Positions 15,509 through 24,785 of a DNA stretch of 64,000 nt are shown piece after piece; position 1 is the stretch's first letter, and every line of letters begins with the position of its first letter. The stretch spans positions 62,001 to 126,000 of the forward strand of contig NZ_JADYVX010000003.1 in assembly GCF_020194175.1 (NCBI RefSeq). Direction: 5' to 3'. Source of the DNA: Bradyrhizobium sp. BRP22. Lineage in GTDB: Bacteria; Pseudomonadota; Alphaproteobacteria; Rhizobiales; Xanthobacteraceae. Made by a program: the position numbers and the translations under genes. The notes beneath the pieces are model-generated. The model was not told where the DNA came from. It saw only the letters and a program-made list of their open reading frames with translations, and made no database searches.

Positions 15509-16837
15509 GTGACCGTTCATCAGATTCCGAACACCATCAAGCTCGATTCGTTCTGGATGCCGTTCACGGCCAACCGGCAGTTCAAGGAGACGCCGCGGCT
15601 GTTCGCTTCCGCGGAGGGCATGTATTACACGAGCGTCGACGGCCGCAAGGTGATCGACGGTTCGGCCGGGCTCTGGTGCGTCAATGCCGGCCACGGCCGC
15701 AAGCAGATCGCCGCAGCGGTCGAGCGGCAATTGCTGACGCTGGATTTCGCGCCGTCGTTCCAGATGGGCCATCCGATCGCGTTCGATTTTGCGGAAAGGC
15801 TTGCCGCGCTCGCGCCTGCCGGGCTCGACCGCGTCTTCTTCACCAATTCGGGATCGGAATCGGTCGACACCGCGTTGAAGATCGCGCTCGCCTATCATCG
15901 TGCCGCCGGCCAGCCGACCCGCACCCGCCTGATCGGCCGCGAGCGCGGCTATCACGGCGTCGGCTTTGGCGGCATGTCGGTCGGCGGCATGGTGGCCAAT
16001 CGGCGCGCGTTTGCGACCCATCTGCCCGGTGTCGACCACATTCGTCACACTTATGATCTTGCCCGCAACGCGTTTTCGAAGGACCAGCCGGAGCATGGCG
16101 CCGAACTCGCGGACGACATCGAGCGGCTGGTGGCGCTGCATGGCGCCGAGACCATCGCCGCCGTCATCGTCGAGCCGGTTCCGGGCTCGACCGCCGTACT
16201 GCCGCCGCCAAAGGGCTACCTTCAGCGGCTGCGCGAATTGTGCGACAAGCACGGCATCCTCCTGATTTTCGACGAGGTCATCACCGGTTTCGGCCGGCTC
16301 GGTACGCCGTTCGCTTCGCAATTCTTCGGCGTGACGCCCGATCTGATGACGACCGCCAAGGGCATCACCAACGGCACCGTTCCCTGCGGCGCGGTGTTCG
16401 CGAGCCGCAAGATTTACGACGGTCTGATGACCGGGCCGGAAAGCCAGATCGAGCTGTTCCACGGCTACACCTATTCGGCGCATCCGGTGGCCTGCGCCGC
16501 CGGCCTTGCGACGCTCGACATCTACAAGGACGAGGGCTTGCTGACGCGCGGCGCTTCGATCGCCGAGTACTGGCGCGATGCGCTGCATCAGCTCAAGGGT
16601 CTTCCGAATGTGATCGACATCCGCAATGTCGGCCTGATGGGCGCGGTCGAAGTCGCACCGCGCAAGGACGCGGTCGGCGCCCGCGGCTATGACCTCATGG
16701 TCGATTGCTTCAATCGCGGCCTCTACCTTCGCCAGAGCGGCGACTCCCTTGCGATGTCGCCGCCCTTGATCGTCGAGCGCAGCCATATCGACGAGATGAT
16801 GTCGATCCTCGGCGACGCCATCGAACGAGTGGCGTAA
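15509..16837 (+). CDS. Omega-amino acid--pyruvate aminotransferase (class III)
   Basis: 442 residues starting at GTG 15509. It is a PLP-dependent class III aminotransferase that moves an omega-amino group, for example from beta-alanine or another amine, to pyruvate. Features: NSGSESVDTALKIA (phosphate site, about 113-126), YHG at 148-150, FDEVITGFGR with Asp255, and the Schiff-base Lys284 in TTAKGITNG. SFWMPFTANRQFK near the start is typical of beta-alanine--pyruvate transaminases. The regulator gene lies divergently upstream and a D-amino-acid dehydrogenase follows 68 bp downstream, giving an amine/amino-acid use cassette. Confidence 0.93.
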   Translation: MTVHQIPNTIKLDSFWMPFTANRQFKETPRLFASAEGMYYTSVDGRKVIDGSAGLWCVNAGHGRKQIAAAVERQLLTLDFAPSFQMGHPIAFDFAERLAALAPAGLDRVFFTNSGSESVDTALKIALAYHRAAGQPTRTRLIGRERGYHGVGFGGMSVGGMVANRRAFATHLPGVDHIRHTYDLARNAFSKDQPEHGAELADDIERLVALHGAETIAAVIVEPVPGSTAVLPPPKGYLQRLRELCDKHGILLIFDEVITGFGRLGTPFASQFFGVTPDLMTTAKGITNGTVPCGAVFASRKIYDGLMTGPESQIELFHGYTYSAHPVACAAGLATLDIYKDEGLLTRGASIAEYWRDALHQLKGLPNVIDIRNVGLMGAVEVAPRKDAVGARGYDLMVDCFNRGLYLRQSGDSLAMSPPLIVERSHIDEMMSILGDAIERVA

Positions 16838-16905
16838 GCCTTGCTCCAGCCGTTTCGGAGATTATTTGCAGCGGCAAGTAACGCCGCGGCGGGAGCCTGA
16901 AAAGC

Positions 16906-18171
16906 GTGAAAGTCATCATTCTCGGCAGCGGCGTCATCGGCGTCACGTCGGCCTATTATCTCGCGCGCGCCGGCCACGAAGTGACTGTTGTCGACCGGCA
17001 GCCGAAGCCGGCGCTAGAAACGTCGTTTGCCAATGCCGGCGAGGTTTCGCCGGGCTACTCCTCGCCCTGGGCCGGCCCCGGCGTGCCGATCAAGGCCATC
17101 AAGTGGCTGCTGATGAAGCACGGTCCGCTGGTGGTTCGTCCGAAGCCTGATCCCGCGATGTGGATCTGGCTGTTGAAGATGCTGCGCAACTGCACCGCCG
17201 AGCGCTATGCGGTCAACAAGAGCCGGATGATCCCGATCGCGGAATATAGCCGCGACTGCCTGCGGGCGCTGCGTGGCGAGATCGGCATCCGCTATGACGA
17301 GCGTTCCCGCGGCACACTGCAATTGTTTCGCTACGCCTCCCAGCTCGATCACACCGCCGACGATATCGCGGTGCTCAAGCAATATGGCGTTCCGTTCGAG
17401 GTGCTCGATCGCGAGGGCTGTATTGCCGTCGAGCCGGCGCTGGCCGGGGTGAAGGACAAGATCGCCGGAGGGCTGCGGCTGCCGCAGGACGAGACCGGCG
17501 ATTGCCACATGTTCACGCAGGCGCTGGCGCTCGAAGCCGAAAAGCTCGGCGTGCGCTTCGAGTTCAACGTCGCGATCGACGGATTGATCGCCGACGCCTC
17601 GCGCATCACCGGCGTCGCCACCAGCAACGGCGTGCTGCAGGCCGACACTTATGTCGTCGCGCTCGGAAGCTGGTCGCCGCGGCTGGTGAAGCCGCTCGGC
17701 ATTTCGCTGCCGGTCTATCCGGTGAAGGGTTATTCGATCACGGTGCCGATCGTGGATGCCAGCGGTGCGCCGGAATCCACCGTCATGGACGAAAGCTACA
17801 AGGTCGCGATCACGCGGCTCGGCGACCGTATCCGGGTCGGTGGCACCGCGGAGATTTCGGGCTATTCCGACAAGCTTTATGCGGCGCGTCGCGCGACGCT
17901 CGATCATTCGCTGACGGATCTGTTTCCGCGCGGCGGCGATCTGGCGAAGGCGACGTTCTGGAGCGGCTTGCGGCCGATGACGCCGGACGGACCGCCGGTG
18001 ATCGGCGCCACGCGATACCGCAATCTTCATCTCAACACCGGCCACGGCACGCTCGGCTGGACCATGGCCTGTGGCTCGGGCAGGGTGCTTGCGGACCTGC
18101 TGTCCGGACGCAAGCCGGAGATCGACGTCAGCGAGCTGTCGATCGCGCGCTACGATCACCGGTTCGGGTGA
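16906..18171 (+). CDS. dadA: D-amino acid dehydrogenase (DadA family)
   Basis: 421 residues from GTG 16906, with GGGAG at about 16891 as ribosome-binding site. The N-terminal FAD dinucleotide fold has [17 protein letters not shown] (7-23); then come [34 protein letters not shown], and the C-terminal [12 protein letters not shown] and [16 protein letters not shown], all standard for DadA. It oxidatively deaminates D-amino acids at the inner face of the membrane and passes electrons to quinone. It follows the aminotransferase on the same strand. Pairing with an alanine-producing transaminase would suit alanine turnover, but no racemase gene is seen here. Confidence 0.92.
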   Translation: MKVIILGSGVIGVTSAYYLARAGHEVTVVDRQPKPALETSFANAGEVSPGYSSPWAGPGVPIKAIKWLLMKHGPLVVRPKPDPAMWIWLLKMLRNCTAERYAVNKSRMIPIAEYSRDCLRALRGEIGIRYDERSRGTLQLFRYASQLDHTADDIAVLKQYGVPFEVLDREGCIAVEPALAGVKDKIAGGLRLPQDETGDCHMFTQALALEAEKLGVRFEFNVAIDGLIADASRITGVATSNGVLQADTYVVALGSWSPRLVKPLGISLPVYPVKGYSITVPIVDASGAPESTVMDESYKVAITRLGDRIRVGGTAEISGYSDKLYAARRATLDHSLTDLFPRGGDLAKATFWSGLRPMTPDGPPVIGATRYRNLHLNTGHGTLGWTMACGSGRVLADLLSGRKPEIDVSELSIARYDHRFG

Positions 18172-18180
18172 TTTCCCTGC

Positions 18181-18216
18181 GTCATTGCGAGGAGCGTTAG
18201 CGACGAAGCAATCCAT
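18181..18216. repeat. Half of a GTCATTGCGAG-type repeat
   Basis: GTCATTGCGAGGAGCGTTAG continuing to GAAGCAATCCAT is one arm of the dispersed element found as a full palindrome at 60948-61023. It lies between the convergent dadA and tetR genes. Only one arm is present here. Confidence 0.6.
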
Positions 18217-18239
18217 GCCTCCGCTTGCGGTGTGCGCGG

Positions 18240-18875
18240 TCAGCGCTTGCGCTTCGCGGTTTTCTTCACAGGCTTCGGCACTGCTGTCTTCCCCGCCGGC
18301 CGCACGCGCAGCCCGTCGATGAACACATCCAATAGCCGCAGCACGGTCGATTGCCAGCCGGCCTGGTCGTGCATGTAGCACAGGCCGATCAGCGCGCGCA
18401 GGACGTCCTCGGCGCTGATATCGGCGCGGATCTCGCCGGCCGCGACCGCACGCGCCAGCAGTGTGCCGATCGCCCGGGTCAGGCGCTCCAGCGAATAGGC
18501 GTGAAGCTCGGGCGAGCCGTGGGCCACCAGCGCCAGCGCGGCCGCCATGCCCTTCTTGGTGGCGACGAATTCGACATTGGCGTGCAGCCAATGCCGCAGC
18601 GCTTCGACCGGATCGGCCTCATCGTTCAACTGTTCCACGAGATCGCCGAGCTGATCCACCTCTCGCCGATACACCGCTTCGTACAACGCTTCGCGAGTGG
18701 GGAAGTGGCGGTAGAGCGTTCCGATGCCGACGCCGGCGTGCCGCGCCACGGCCTCCAGGCTGGCTTCGGAACCACCGGCGCTGAACACAGCCTTTGCCGC
18801 CTCCAACACGCGCTCGCGATTGCGCACAGCATCGGCGCGTGGCTTGCGAACTAGTCCTGTGAACTGACTGGCCAT
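18240..18875 (-). CDS. TetR-family transcriptional regulator
   Basis: 211 residues. An N-terminal TetR DNA-binding domain (about 15-65) includes LEAAKAVFSAGGSEASLEAV and HAGVGIGTLYRHFPTREAL; the C-terminal ligand-binding half carries MAAALALVAHGSPELHAY. The tail is basic (VKKTAKRKR). It faces the molybdenum hydroxylase operon across 156 bp that contains a perfect TetR-like operator (18906-18922), so it probably represses that operon and itself. The inducer could be an aldehyde or aromatic substrate of the enzyme; that is inference. Confidence 0.93.
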   Translation of the reverse strand: MASQFTGLVRKPRADAVRNRERVLEAAKAVFSAGGSEASLEAVARHAGVGIGTLYRHFPTREALYEAVYRREVDQLGDLVEQLNDEADPVEALRHWLHANVEFVATKKGMAAALALVAHGSPELHAYSLERLTRAIGTLLARAVAAGEIRADISAEDVLRALIGLCYMHDQAGWQSTVLRLLDVFIDGLRVRPAGKTAVPKPVKKTAKRKR

Positions 18876-18905
18876 CAGATTTCTGTTTATCCCTCCCCTT
18901 GTAAA

Positions 18906-18922
18906 ACGGAGGACGCCTCCGT
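18906..18922. promoter_or_regulatory. TetR-type operator palindrome
   Basis: ACGGAGG (18906-18912), ACG, CCTCCGT (18916-18922): a perfect 7-bp inverted repeat 31 bp upstream of the tetR start and about 110 bp before the hydroxylase operon. The form matches known TetR/AcrR operators. A second small palindrome, GTTAC-CTCT-GTAAC, is at 18987-19000. Confidence 0.7.
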
Positions 18923-19031
18923 ATATGCGACGAGTACCCCGGCCTGCAAAGGTCCGCCGATCGACATTGGCGGACGCCGGCGGCGCGTTACCTCTGTAAC
19001 AATTTCATCATAGCACTGATCGGAGCCCTGC

Positions 19032-19529
19032 ATGAATTTCTCCATCAGCCTCACCGTGAACGGTGTGCGGCGGGAGATCGAGCTCGACGACCCCCGCGTC
19101 ACCCTGCTCGATCTGTTGCGCGAGCGTCTTGATCTGACCGGCACCAAGAAGGGGTGCGACCGCGGCCAATGCGGTGCCTGCACCGTCCTCATCGAGGGGC
19201 GGCGGATCAATTCCTGCCTCACCCTGGCGGTGAGCCAGGACGGCGCCGACATCCTGACTATCGAAGGCATTGCACGCGGCGACCAGCTCCATCCGGTGCA
19301 GGCCGCCTTCATTGCGCATGACGGCTTTCAGTGCGGCTTCTGCACACCCGGGCAGGTCATGAGCGCGATCGGCCTGATCACCGAGGGCCAGGCCGGCGAT
19401 GATCCCGAGCGCGTGCGCGAAGGCATGAGCGGCAATCTCTGCCGCTGCGGCGCCTATGCCGGGATCACCGAAGCCGTGCTCGAAGCCCAGAAAACTCTCG
19501 CGAATTCCGACCAGAGGCGTTCCGCATGA
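19032..19529 (+). CDS. Molybdenum hydroxylase, 2Fe-2S subunit
   Basis: 165 residues, the size of small subunits of xanthine dehydrogenase-family enzymes. The plant-type cluster is bound by GCDRGQCGACTVLIEG and a Cys in INSC; the second cluster uses CGFCTPGQ and GNLCRCGAY. It carries electrons from the molybdenum site towards FAD. Unlike E. coli PaoA, no Tat signal is seen, so the complex is probably cytoplasmic. The stop overlaps the FAD-subunit start (ATGA), giving a coupled three-gene operon facing tetR. Confidence 0.95.
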   Translation: MNFSISLTVNGVRREIELDDPRVTLLDLLRERLDLTGTKKGCDRGQCGACTVLIEGRRINSCLTLAVSQDGADILTIEGIARGDQLHPVQAAFIAHDGFQCGFCTPGQVMSAIGLITEGQAGDDPERVREGMSGNLCRCGAYAGITEAVLEAQKTLANSDQRRSA

Positions 19530-20578
19530 TGAACTTCGATTACGTCAGGCCTGCAACCGTCGCCGAGGCGGTCGCGGCCGCATCCGAGAAGGGCGCGACC
19601 TATCTTGCTTCCGGCACCAACCTGCTCGATCTCATGAAGGGCGGCGTCTGCCACCCGCGGCGCCTGGTCGACGTCACGCGTCTGCCGGGGCTCGACCGCG
19701 TCGAATATCTTGCCGACGGCGGCGTCCGGATCGGCGCGCTGGTCCGCAATGCCGACCTTGCGCATGACGCCGAGTTTGCGCGGGCCTTCCCGTCCGTGGC
19801 CGAGGCGCTGCTGTCGGGCGCTTCGGCGCAGCTTCGCAATGCGGCGACTGTCGGCGGCAACGTGCTGCAGCGGACGCGGTGCGCCTATTTCTACGACGCG
19901 CCCAGCGCCTGCAACAAGCGCTGGCCTGGCGCCGGCTGCGATGCGCGCCATGGCGAGAACCGCCTGCATGCAGTGCTCGGCTGGAGCGAGGCCTGCATCG
20001 CCACCCATCCTTCGGATTTCTGCGTGCCGCTGGTTGCGCTCGACGCGGTGGTGGAGATCGAGGGCAGGAATGGACGGCGCGAGGTCGCGCTCGAGGCGCT
20101 GCATCGCCTGCCCGGCGACACGCCCGAGCGCGAGACCTCGCTCGAGCGCGGCGATCTGATCGTCGCGCTGCGGCTGCCGGCCGAGGCGCGCGGCTTCGCC
20201 GCCCATGCACGCTATATCAAGGTGCGCGAGCGCACCTCTTATGCGTTCGCGGTCGTGTCGGCCGCCGCAAGCCTGCGGATCGAGCAAGGCACGATCCGCG
20301 AGGCGCGGCTCGCGCTTGGCGGCGTCGCGGCGAAGCCATGGCGGGCGCGGGCGGCGGAACAGGTTCTCGCCGGCGTCGCCCCTGACGTGGCGGGTTTCCG
20401 CACAGCGGCCCGCATTGCGCTTGCCGACGCAAAACCGTCCGGCGACAACGCGTTCAAGATCGAGCTTGCCCAGCGCATCGTGGTGCGCGCCTTGACGCTC
20501 GCCACCGCAGGCACGCCGGAGCGCGTTCCCGCGCTTCCAGCCTCTCCGTTCTCATCCGTTTCAGGGAGCGCAGCATGA
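19526..20578 (+). CDS. Molybdenum hydroxylase, FAD-binding subunit
   Basis: 350 residues. FAD contacts of the medium subunit are seen in TYLASGTNLLDLMKGGV and ATVGGNVLQRTRC. A Cys-bearing insertion, RCAYFYDAPSACNKRWPGAG, then CDARHGENRLHAV, matches the extra 4Fe-4S binding segment of PaoB-type aldehyde oxidoreductases. This separates the set from CO dehydrogenase and classical xanthine dehydrogenases. Overlaps of 4 bp with both neighbours show translational coupling. Confidence 0.94.
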   Translation: MMNFDYVRPATVAEAVAAASEKGATYLASGTNLLDLMKGGVCHPRRLVDVTRLPGLDRVEYLADGGVRIGALVRNADLAHDAEFARAFPSVAEALLSGASAQLRNAATVGGNVLQRTRCAYFYDAPSACNKRWPGAGCDARHGENRLHAVLGWSEACIATHPSDFCVPLVALDAVVEIEGRNGRREVALEALHRLPGDTPERETSLERGDLIVALRLPAEARGFAAHARYIKVRERTSYAFAVVSAAASLRIEQGTIREARLALGGVAAKPWRARAAEQVLAGVAPDVAGFRTAARIALADAKPSGDNAFKIELAQRIVVRALTLATAGTPERVPALPASPFSSVSGSAA

Positions 20579-22842
20579 CACCTGAGATCAACCTCACCCG
20601 CGACCCCGCCCATCTCAGGCATGGCTCGAATATCGGCCAGCCGCTGACCCGCCGCGACGGCATCCTGAAGGTCAAGGGCCAGGCCAGATATGCCGCCGAC
20701 AACCACCCATCCGGAATGCTCTATGCGGTGATCGCTGTCAGCACGATCGCGCGCGGCCGCGTGACCTTCCTCGACATCGATGCGGCCAAGCGGCATCCCG
20801 GCGTCGTCGACGTCATGACGCCCGCGCACAAGCCGCCGCTCGCGGAAGATCCGGACGGAAAGCCCAATCCGTTCGCGTTCAAGATGGAGCTCTTGCAGAA
20901 CGACGAGGTGCGGTACGCCAACCAGGCGATCGCGGTCGTGATCGCCGAGACGCTGGAAGCGGCGACCGAAGGCGCGGCATTGCTGTCGCCGCAATACGAG
21001 GCCGCGCCGGCGCGGGTCGGCCTCGATGGCGCCGAAAGCTATGTGCCGCCGGTGGTCGGTCTCGCCAATCCGGCCGAAGTCCGCCATGGCGATGTCGATG
21101 CCGCGCTCGCCGACGCATCGAACCGCATCGAGGCGACGTACGAAACGCCGGCGCAGTACCACAATGCGATGGAGCCGCACGCGATCGTCGCAGCCTGGGA
21201 CGGCGACAAGCTCTCGATCGATACGCCGAGCCAGGGCATGGCGATCGCGCAGATGCGGCTTGGCGGACTGTTCGGCATTCCGCCGGGCAATATCCATATC
21301 CGCAGCCCGTTCCTCGGCGGCGGCTTCGGCTCCAAGGGACTCGTCTCCGGGCCGCAAGTCCTGGGCATCATGGCCGCAAAGCTGGTCGGCCGTCCGGTCA
21401 AGCTCGTGCTGCGCCGTCACCAGATGTATGGCCCGGTCGGCCATCGTCCGCCGACTCGGCAGACGCTGCGCATCGGCGCCGACGGCGAGGGACGGCTGAC
21501 CGCGATCGATCATCACGCCAAGGTCACGACCAGCACCTTCGATGATTTCTACGAGCCCGCCGCCGACGCCTCGCACACGCTCTATGCGAGCCCGGCGATC
21601 AAGACCTCGCATGAAGCGGTGCGCATCGATACCGGCACGCCGCTGTTCATGCGCGCGCCGGGAGAGGCGACCGGCTCGATCGCGCTCGAAAGCGCCATCG
21701 ACGAGATCGCCGCGGCGTGTGGCATGGACCCGATCGATTTCCGTCTCAAGAACTACGCCGAGGTGGAGCCGATCTCCGGCAAGCCGTTTTCCTCGAAGGC
21801 GCTGCGGCAGTGTTATGCCAAAGGCGCCGAACGCTTCGGCTGGGCGGGGCGTCCGCTCGCGCCGCGGCAGATGCGTGACGATGCCGGCTTCCTGGTCGGC
21901 TGGGGCATGGGCACGGCGACCTTTCCGGCGCTGATGTTCCAGGCGCAGGCGCGCGCGGTGATCCGCAGCGACGGTTCGGGCGTGATGGAGAGCGGCGCGC
22001 ACGACATGGGGCAGGGCGCCTGGACCGCGCTGGCCCAGATCGCGGCCGACGGACTTGGGCTCGGCATCGACCAGGTCGAGTTCAGGTCGGGTACGTCGGA
22101 TCTGCCGGACGCCGGCATCGCCGGCGGTTCGGCACATACCGCGACCGCCGGCGCTGCGATCCACAATGCCGGCGCGGCCGTGATCGCAAAGCTCGCCGAT
22201 CTCGCCACCAATGACGAGCGCTCGCCGCTGTTCGGCGCCGGCAATGCCGGCGTGATCGCACGCGAGGGCCGGCTGTTCCGCCGCGACGATGAAGCGCGCA
22301 GCGAGAGCTATGCCGATATCCTCAAACGTGCCGGCGTCGCCGAGATCGAAGCCAGCGGCGGCGGTGCGGCCGATCCGGCGGCGCAGTCGAACTACGCCAT
22401 GCATGCGCATGGCGCTGTTTTCGCGGAGGTAAAGGTCGATCCCGAACTCGGGCAGATTCGCGTCACGCGACTGGTCGGCGCCTTTGCCGCGGGCCGCATC
22501 ATCAATCCGCTGATGGTGCAGAGCCAGCTCTTTGGCGGCATGATCTGGGGCGTATCGTTCGCGCTGCACGAGGAAGCTGTGATGGATCACCGCTCCGGTC
22601 GGATCGTGAATGCGAACCTCGCCGAGTACCATATCCCTGTGAATGCCGACGTGCCGTCGCTCGATGTGCTGACAGTCGACGAGCACGATCCGCACGTGAA
22701 CGTGCTCGGCATCAAGGGCGTCGGCGAGATCGGCGTCACCGGCAGTGCGGGTGCGGTCGCCAATGCGGTCTGGCACGCCACCGGCGTTCGCGTGCGCCGC
22801 TTCCCGATCCGGATCGATGATCTCCTGATGCGGCTGGAGTAA
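20575..22842 (+). CDS. Molybdenum hydroxylase, molybdopterin-binding subunit (PaoC-like)
   Basis: 755 residues. The catalytic subunit holds the molybdenum-pterin cofactor: FLGGGFGSKG (about 243-252), FMRAPGEATGSIALE (about 359-373), GMGTATFPA, and the C-terminal KGVGEIGVTGSAGAVANAV with the general-base Glu. The RAPGEA motif is that of periplasmic-type aldehyde oxidoreductases (PaoC/YagR), not the AYRCSFR motif of CO dehydrogenase seen later in this window. The likely reaction is aldehyde to carboxylic acid with broad aromatic substrates. No PaoD-like XdhC chaperone gene is adjacent; CoxF at 59921 is the only XdhC relative in the window. Confidence 0.94.
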   Translation: MTPEINLTRDPAHLRHGSNIGQPLTRRDGILKVKGQARYAADNHPSGMLYAVIAVSTIARGRVTFLDIDAAKRHPGVVDVMTPAHKPPLAEDPDGKPNPFAFKMELLQNDEVRYANQAIAVVIAETLEAATEGAALLSPQYEAAPARVGLDGAESYVPPVVGLANPAEVRHGDVDAALADASNRIEATYETPAQYHNAMEPHAIVAAWDGDKLSIDTPSQGMAIAQMRLGGLFGIPPGNIHIRSPFLGGGFGSKGLVSGPQVLGIMAAKLVGRPVKLVLRRHQMYGPVGHRPPTRQTLRIGADGEGRLTAIDHHAKVTTSTFDDFYEPAADASHTLYASPAIKTSHEAVRIDTGTPLFMRAPGEATGSIALESAIDEIAAACGMDPIDFRLKNYAEVEPISGKPFSSKALRQCYAKGAERFGWAGRPLAPRQMRDDAGFLVGWGMGTATFPALMFQAQARAVIRSDGSGVMESGAHDMGQGAWTALAQIAADGLGLGIDQVEFRSGTSDLPDAGIAGGSAHTATAGAAIHNAGAAVIAKLADLATNDERSPLFGAGNAGVIAREGRLFRRDDEARSESYADILKRAGVAEIEASGGGAADPAAQSNYAMHAHGAVFAEVKVDPELGQIRVTRLVGAFAAGRIINPLMVQSQLFGGMIWGVSFALHEEAVMDHRSGRIVNANLAEYHIPVNADVPSLDVLTVDEHDPHVNVLGIKGVGEIGVTGSAGAVANAVWHATGVRVRRFPIRIDDLLMRLE

Positions 22843-23027
22843 GTCGCTGCGCTGCGCACAAACCGACCGCCCTTTTCAAGGGGAGGTGATACGTCGCCGC
22901 TTACGCCCCTGCGCTCCTTCCCCTTGAAAGTGGAAGGTTGGGATGGGGTCTGCCGCGAGACGCACCGCCCGAAGCGGACAGAACCGTCAACGCGGACGTG
23001 GAGGGAGGGCGCTTGCGCTCGAGCCCA
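22843..23027. repeat. Intergenic repeat with inverted arms
   Basis: 185 bp between convergent genes. TTTCAAGGGGA (22874-22884) and TCCCCTTGAAA (22919-22929) form a perfect 11-bp inverted repeat, followed by AAGGTTGGGATGGGGTCTGC. This resembles a dispersed Bradyrhizobium element. The hairpin may end both transcripts. No gene is supported. Confidence 0.5.
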
Positions 23028-24617
23028 TCAATCTTCCGCCACCGCTTCGCTCCAGGCGTGGAACGGCTCGGTGGCGCCGCTGTTGGTGGCGCCGTCGCGC
23101 AATACGAGGCTCGGGCAGGCGAATTTCAGCGGGATCGTCTGTATGCGCGCTTCCTCATAGTCGAACCGTGCGCGCAGCGCCTCGCGCGCCGCCGCCGGCA
23201 GCCGCACGTCGCCGATCACGATCGGGCCTTCGCTGGCGTCGATCCTGGGCTGGTGGATCGCCGCATCGAGATCCATGCCGTAATCCATCACGAAGGAGAG
23301 AAGCTGTGTTACTGCGGGCAGGATCCGCCGGCCGCCGGAGGCGCCGACGGCGAGGCGGCGGCCGTCGGCGGCCTGCGCCACGACCGGCGTGTAGTTGGTC
23401 AGGCAGCGCTTGCCCGGCGCCAGCGAGTTCGGCGTGCCCGGAGTCGGATCGAACCACATGATGCCGTTGTTCATGGTGATGCCGGTCTGCGGCGTCACGA
23501 ATTTCGAGCCGAAGGTCGACAGCAGCGTCTGCGTCACCGCCGCCATGTTGCCGCCGCGGTCGACGACGGAGAAATGCGTGGTGCAGGCGGGTGCCACCGC
23601 TTCGGCGCCGAGCGAGCGGCGGCCGTCGGCATCGCCCATGCCTTGCAGCCGTTCGCGATAGGCGGTCTGCAGCGCCTGCGCGTAAGCCGTGTAGGCGGCG
23701 GCATCAGGGGCGCGTGATGGCTGCACGCTTTGCTGCAGCAGGCGCAGCGTGTGCGCGAGCGTCGGCCCGGCGGTCAGTTCGGGCGTCGCATAGACGTAAC
23801 CGCCGCGATAGGGGATGCGCAGCGGCGCGCGGACATGGGCGCGGAACGCGGCCAGATCCTCGACCGAGAGCGCGCCGCCGCTCTCGCGGATATCGGCGGC
23901 GATGCTGCGCGCCAGGCCGCCCTCATAGAAGTCGCGCGGTCCTTCCGCGGCAAGCTGCGCCATGGTTGCCTTCAACCGGTCCTGCGGCAGCCGCACCACC
24001 GACTTGATGCCCCATTGCGCACTCGGCGGCAGGCCGTCGTGCAGATAGGCGGCTGCACTCGCCGGATAGCGGCGGAGATCGGCGGCCGAACTCGCGATCG
24101 TCAGCGTGGTCCACCAGTCGACCAGCAGGCCTTCGCCGGCGAGATCGACGCTCGGCTTGAGCAAGTCCTTCCACGGCAGTCTGGCATGGCGGCGATGCGC
24201 CTCCTCCATGCCCGCCACCACGCCGGGCACCGCGATCGAGCCGGGGCCATGGAGGTTGCGGTCGTCCTTCACCCGCGCCCAGGGAAAGAGATCGGAAGCG
24301 GTGCCGTCGCCGGTCAGCGGATAGTCCTCGACGCGAAGGCTGTTCGGCGCACGCATGCCGTAGTCGATCACCTCATAGCGGTTTTCGCGGGCCCGGTAGA
24401 GCACCATGGCGCCGCCGCCGCCGATGCCGCTCATCCAGGGCTCCACCACGCCGAGCGCAAAGGTGGTTGCGACCACGGCATCGACGCAATCGCCACCCGC
24501 CGCCAGCACGGCCGCGCCGACCTCGGCGGCTCTTCGCGACTGCGAAGCGACGATGCCGCCGTTGGAGATGACGGCCGGTTTGCGGATTTGCTGGGTGTTG
24601 GAGAACTGGTCGGACAT
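23028..24617 (-). CDS. Gamma-glutamyltransferase family protein
   Basis: 529 residues. Ntn-hydrolase of the GGT family: GGDCVDAVVATTFALGVVEP and GGGGAMVLY near the N-terminus, LPWKDLLKPSVDLAGEG, and the autocatalytic cleavage and nucleophile site ACTTHFSVVDRGGNMAAVTQ, with Thr346 at the catalytic position. The conserved GASGGRRILPAVTQ lies in the small subunit. There is no signal peptide, so it may be cytoplasmic, unlike secreted GGT; relatives include amide- and oxamate-hydrolysing members. It is followed on the same strand, after 168 bp, by the HD hydrolase. Substrate unknown. Confidence 0.9.
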   Translation of the reverse strand: MSDQFSNTQQIRKPAVISNGGIVASQSRRAAEVGAAVLAAGGDCVDAVVATTFALGVVEPWMSGIGGGGAMVLYRARENRYEVIDYGMRAPNSLRVEDYPLTGDGTASDLFPWARVKDDRNLHGPGSIAVPGVVAGMEEAHRRHARLPWKDLLKPSVDLAGEGLLVDWWTTLTIASSAADLRRYPASAAAYLHDGLPPSAQWGIKSVVRLPQDRLKATMAQLAAEGPRDFYEGGLARSIAADIRESGGALSVEDLAAFRAHVRAPLRIPYRGGYVYATPELTAGPTLAHTLRLLQQSVQPSRAPDAAAYTAYAQALQTAYRERLQGMGDADGRRSLGAEAVAPACTTHFSVVDRGGNMAAVTQTLLSTFGSKFVTPQTGITMNNGIMWFDPTPGTPNSLAPGKRCLTNYTPVVAQAADGRRLAVGASGGRRILPAVTQLLSFVMDYGMDLDAAIHQPRIDASEGPIVIGDVRLPAAAREALRARFDYEEARIQTIPLKFACPSLVLRDGATNSGATEPFHAWSEAVAED

Positions 24618-24785
24618 TGCGTTCTTCAGGCCTTCTCGGAGGGAAAGGATCGAGGACGCCTAGCATGCCGGGCACCGCGCGGTAAGGCAACCAGCCGTCA
24701 GATCGGAGGTTCAGGCCGAATCCGCATAGGTGTGAAAGTGTCCGTCCCTCTTGCTTCGATCGGTCCGCATCGAGGGATGCCTTCG

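Noticed and set aside
20239-22776. An 845-codon minus-strand frame
   Set aside because: Antisense shadow of the molybdopterin subunit and the end of the FAD subunit.
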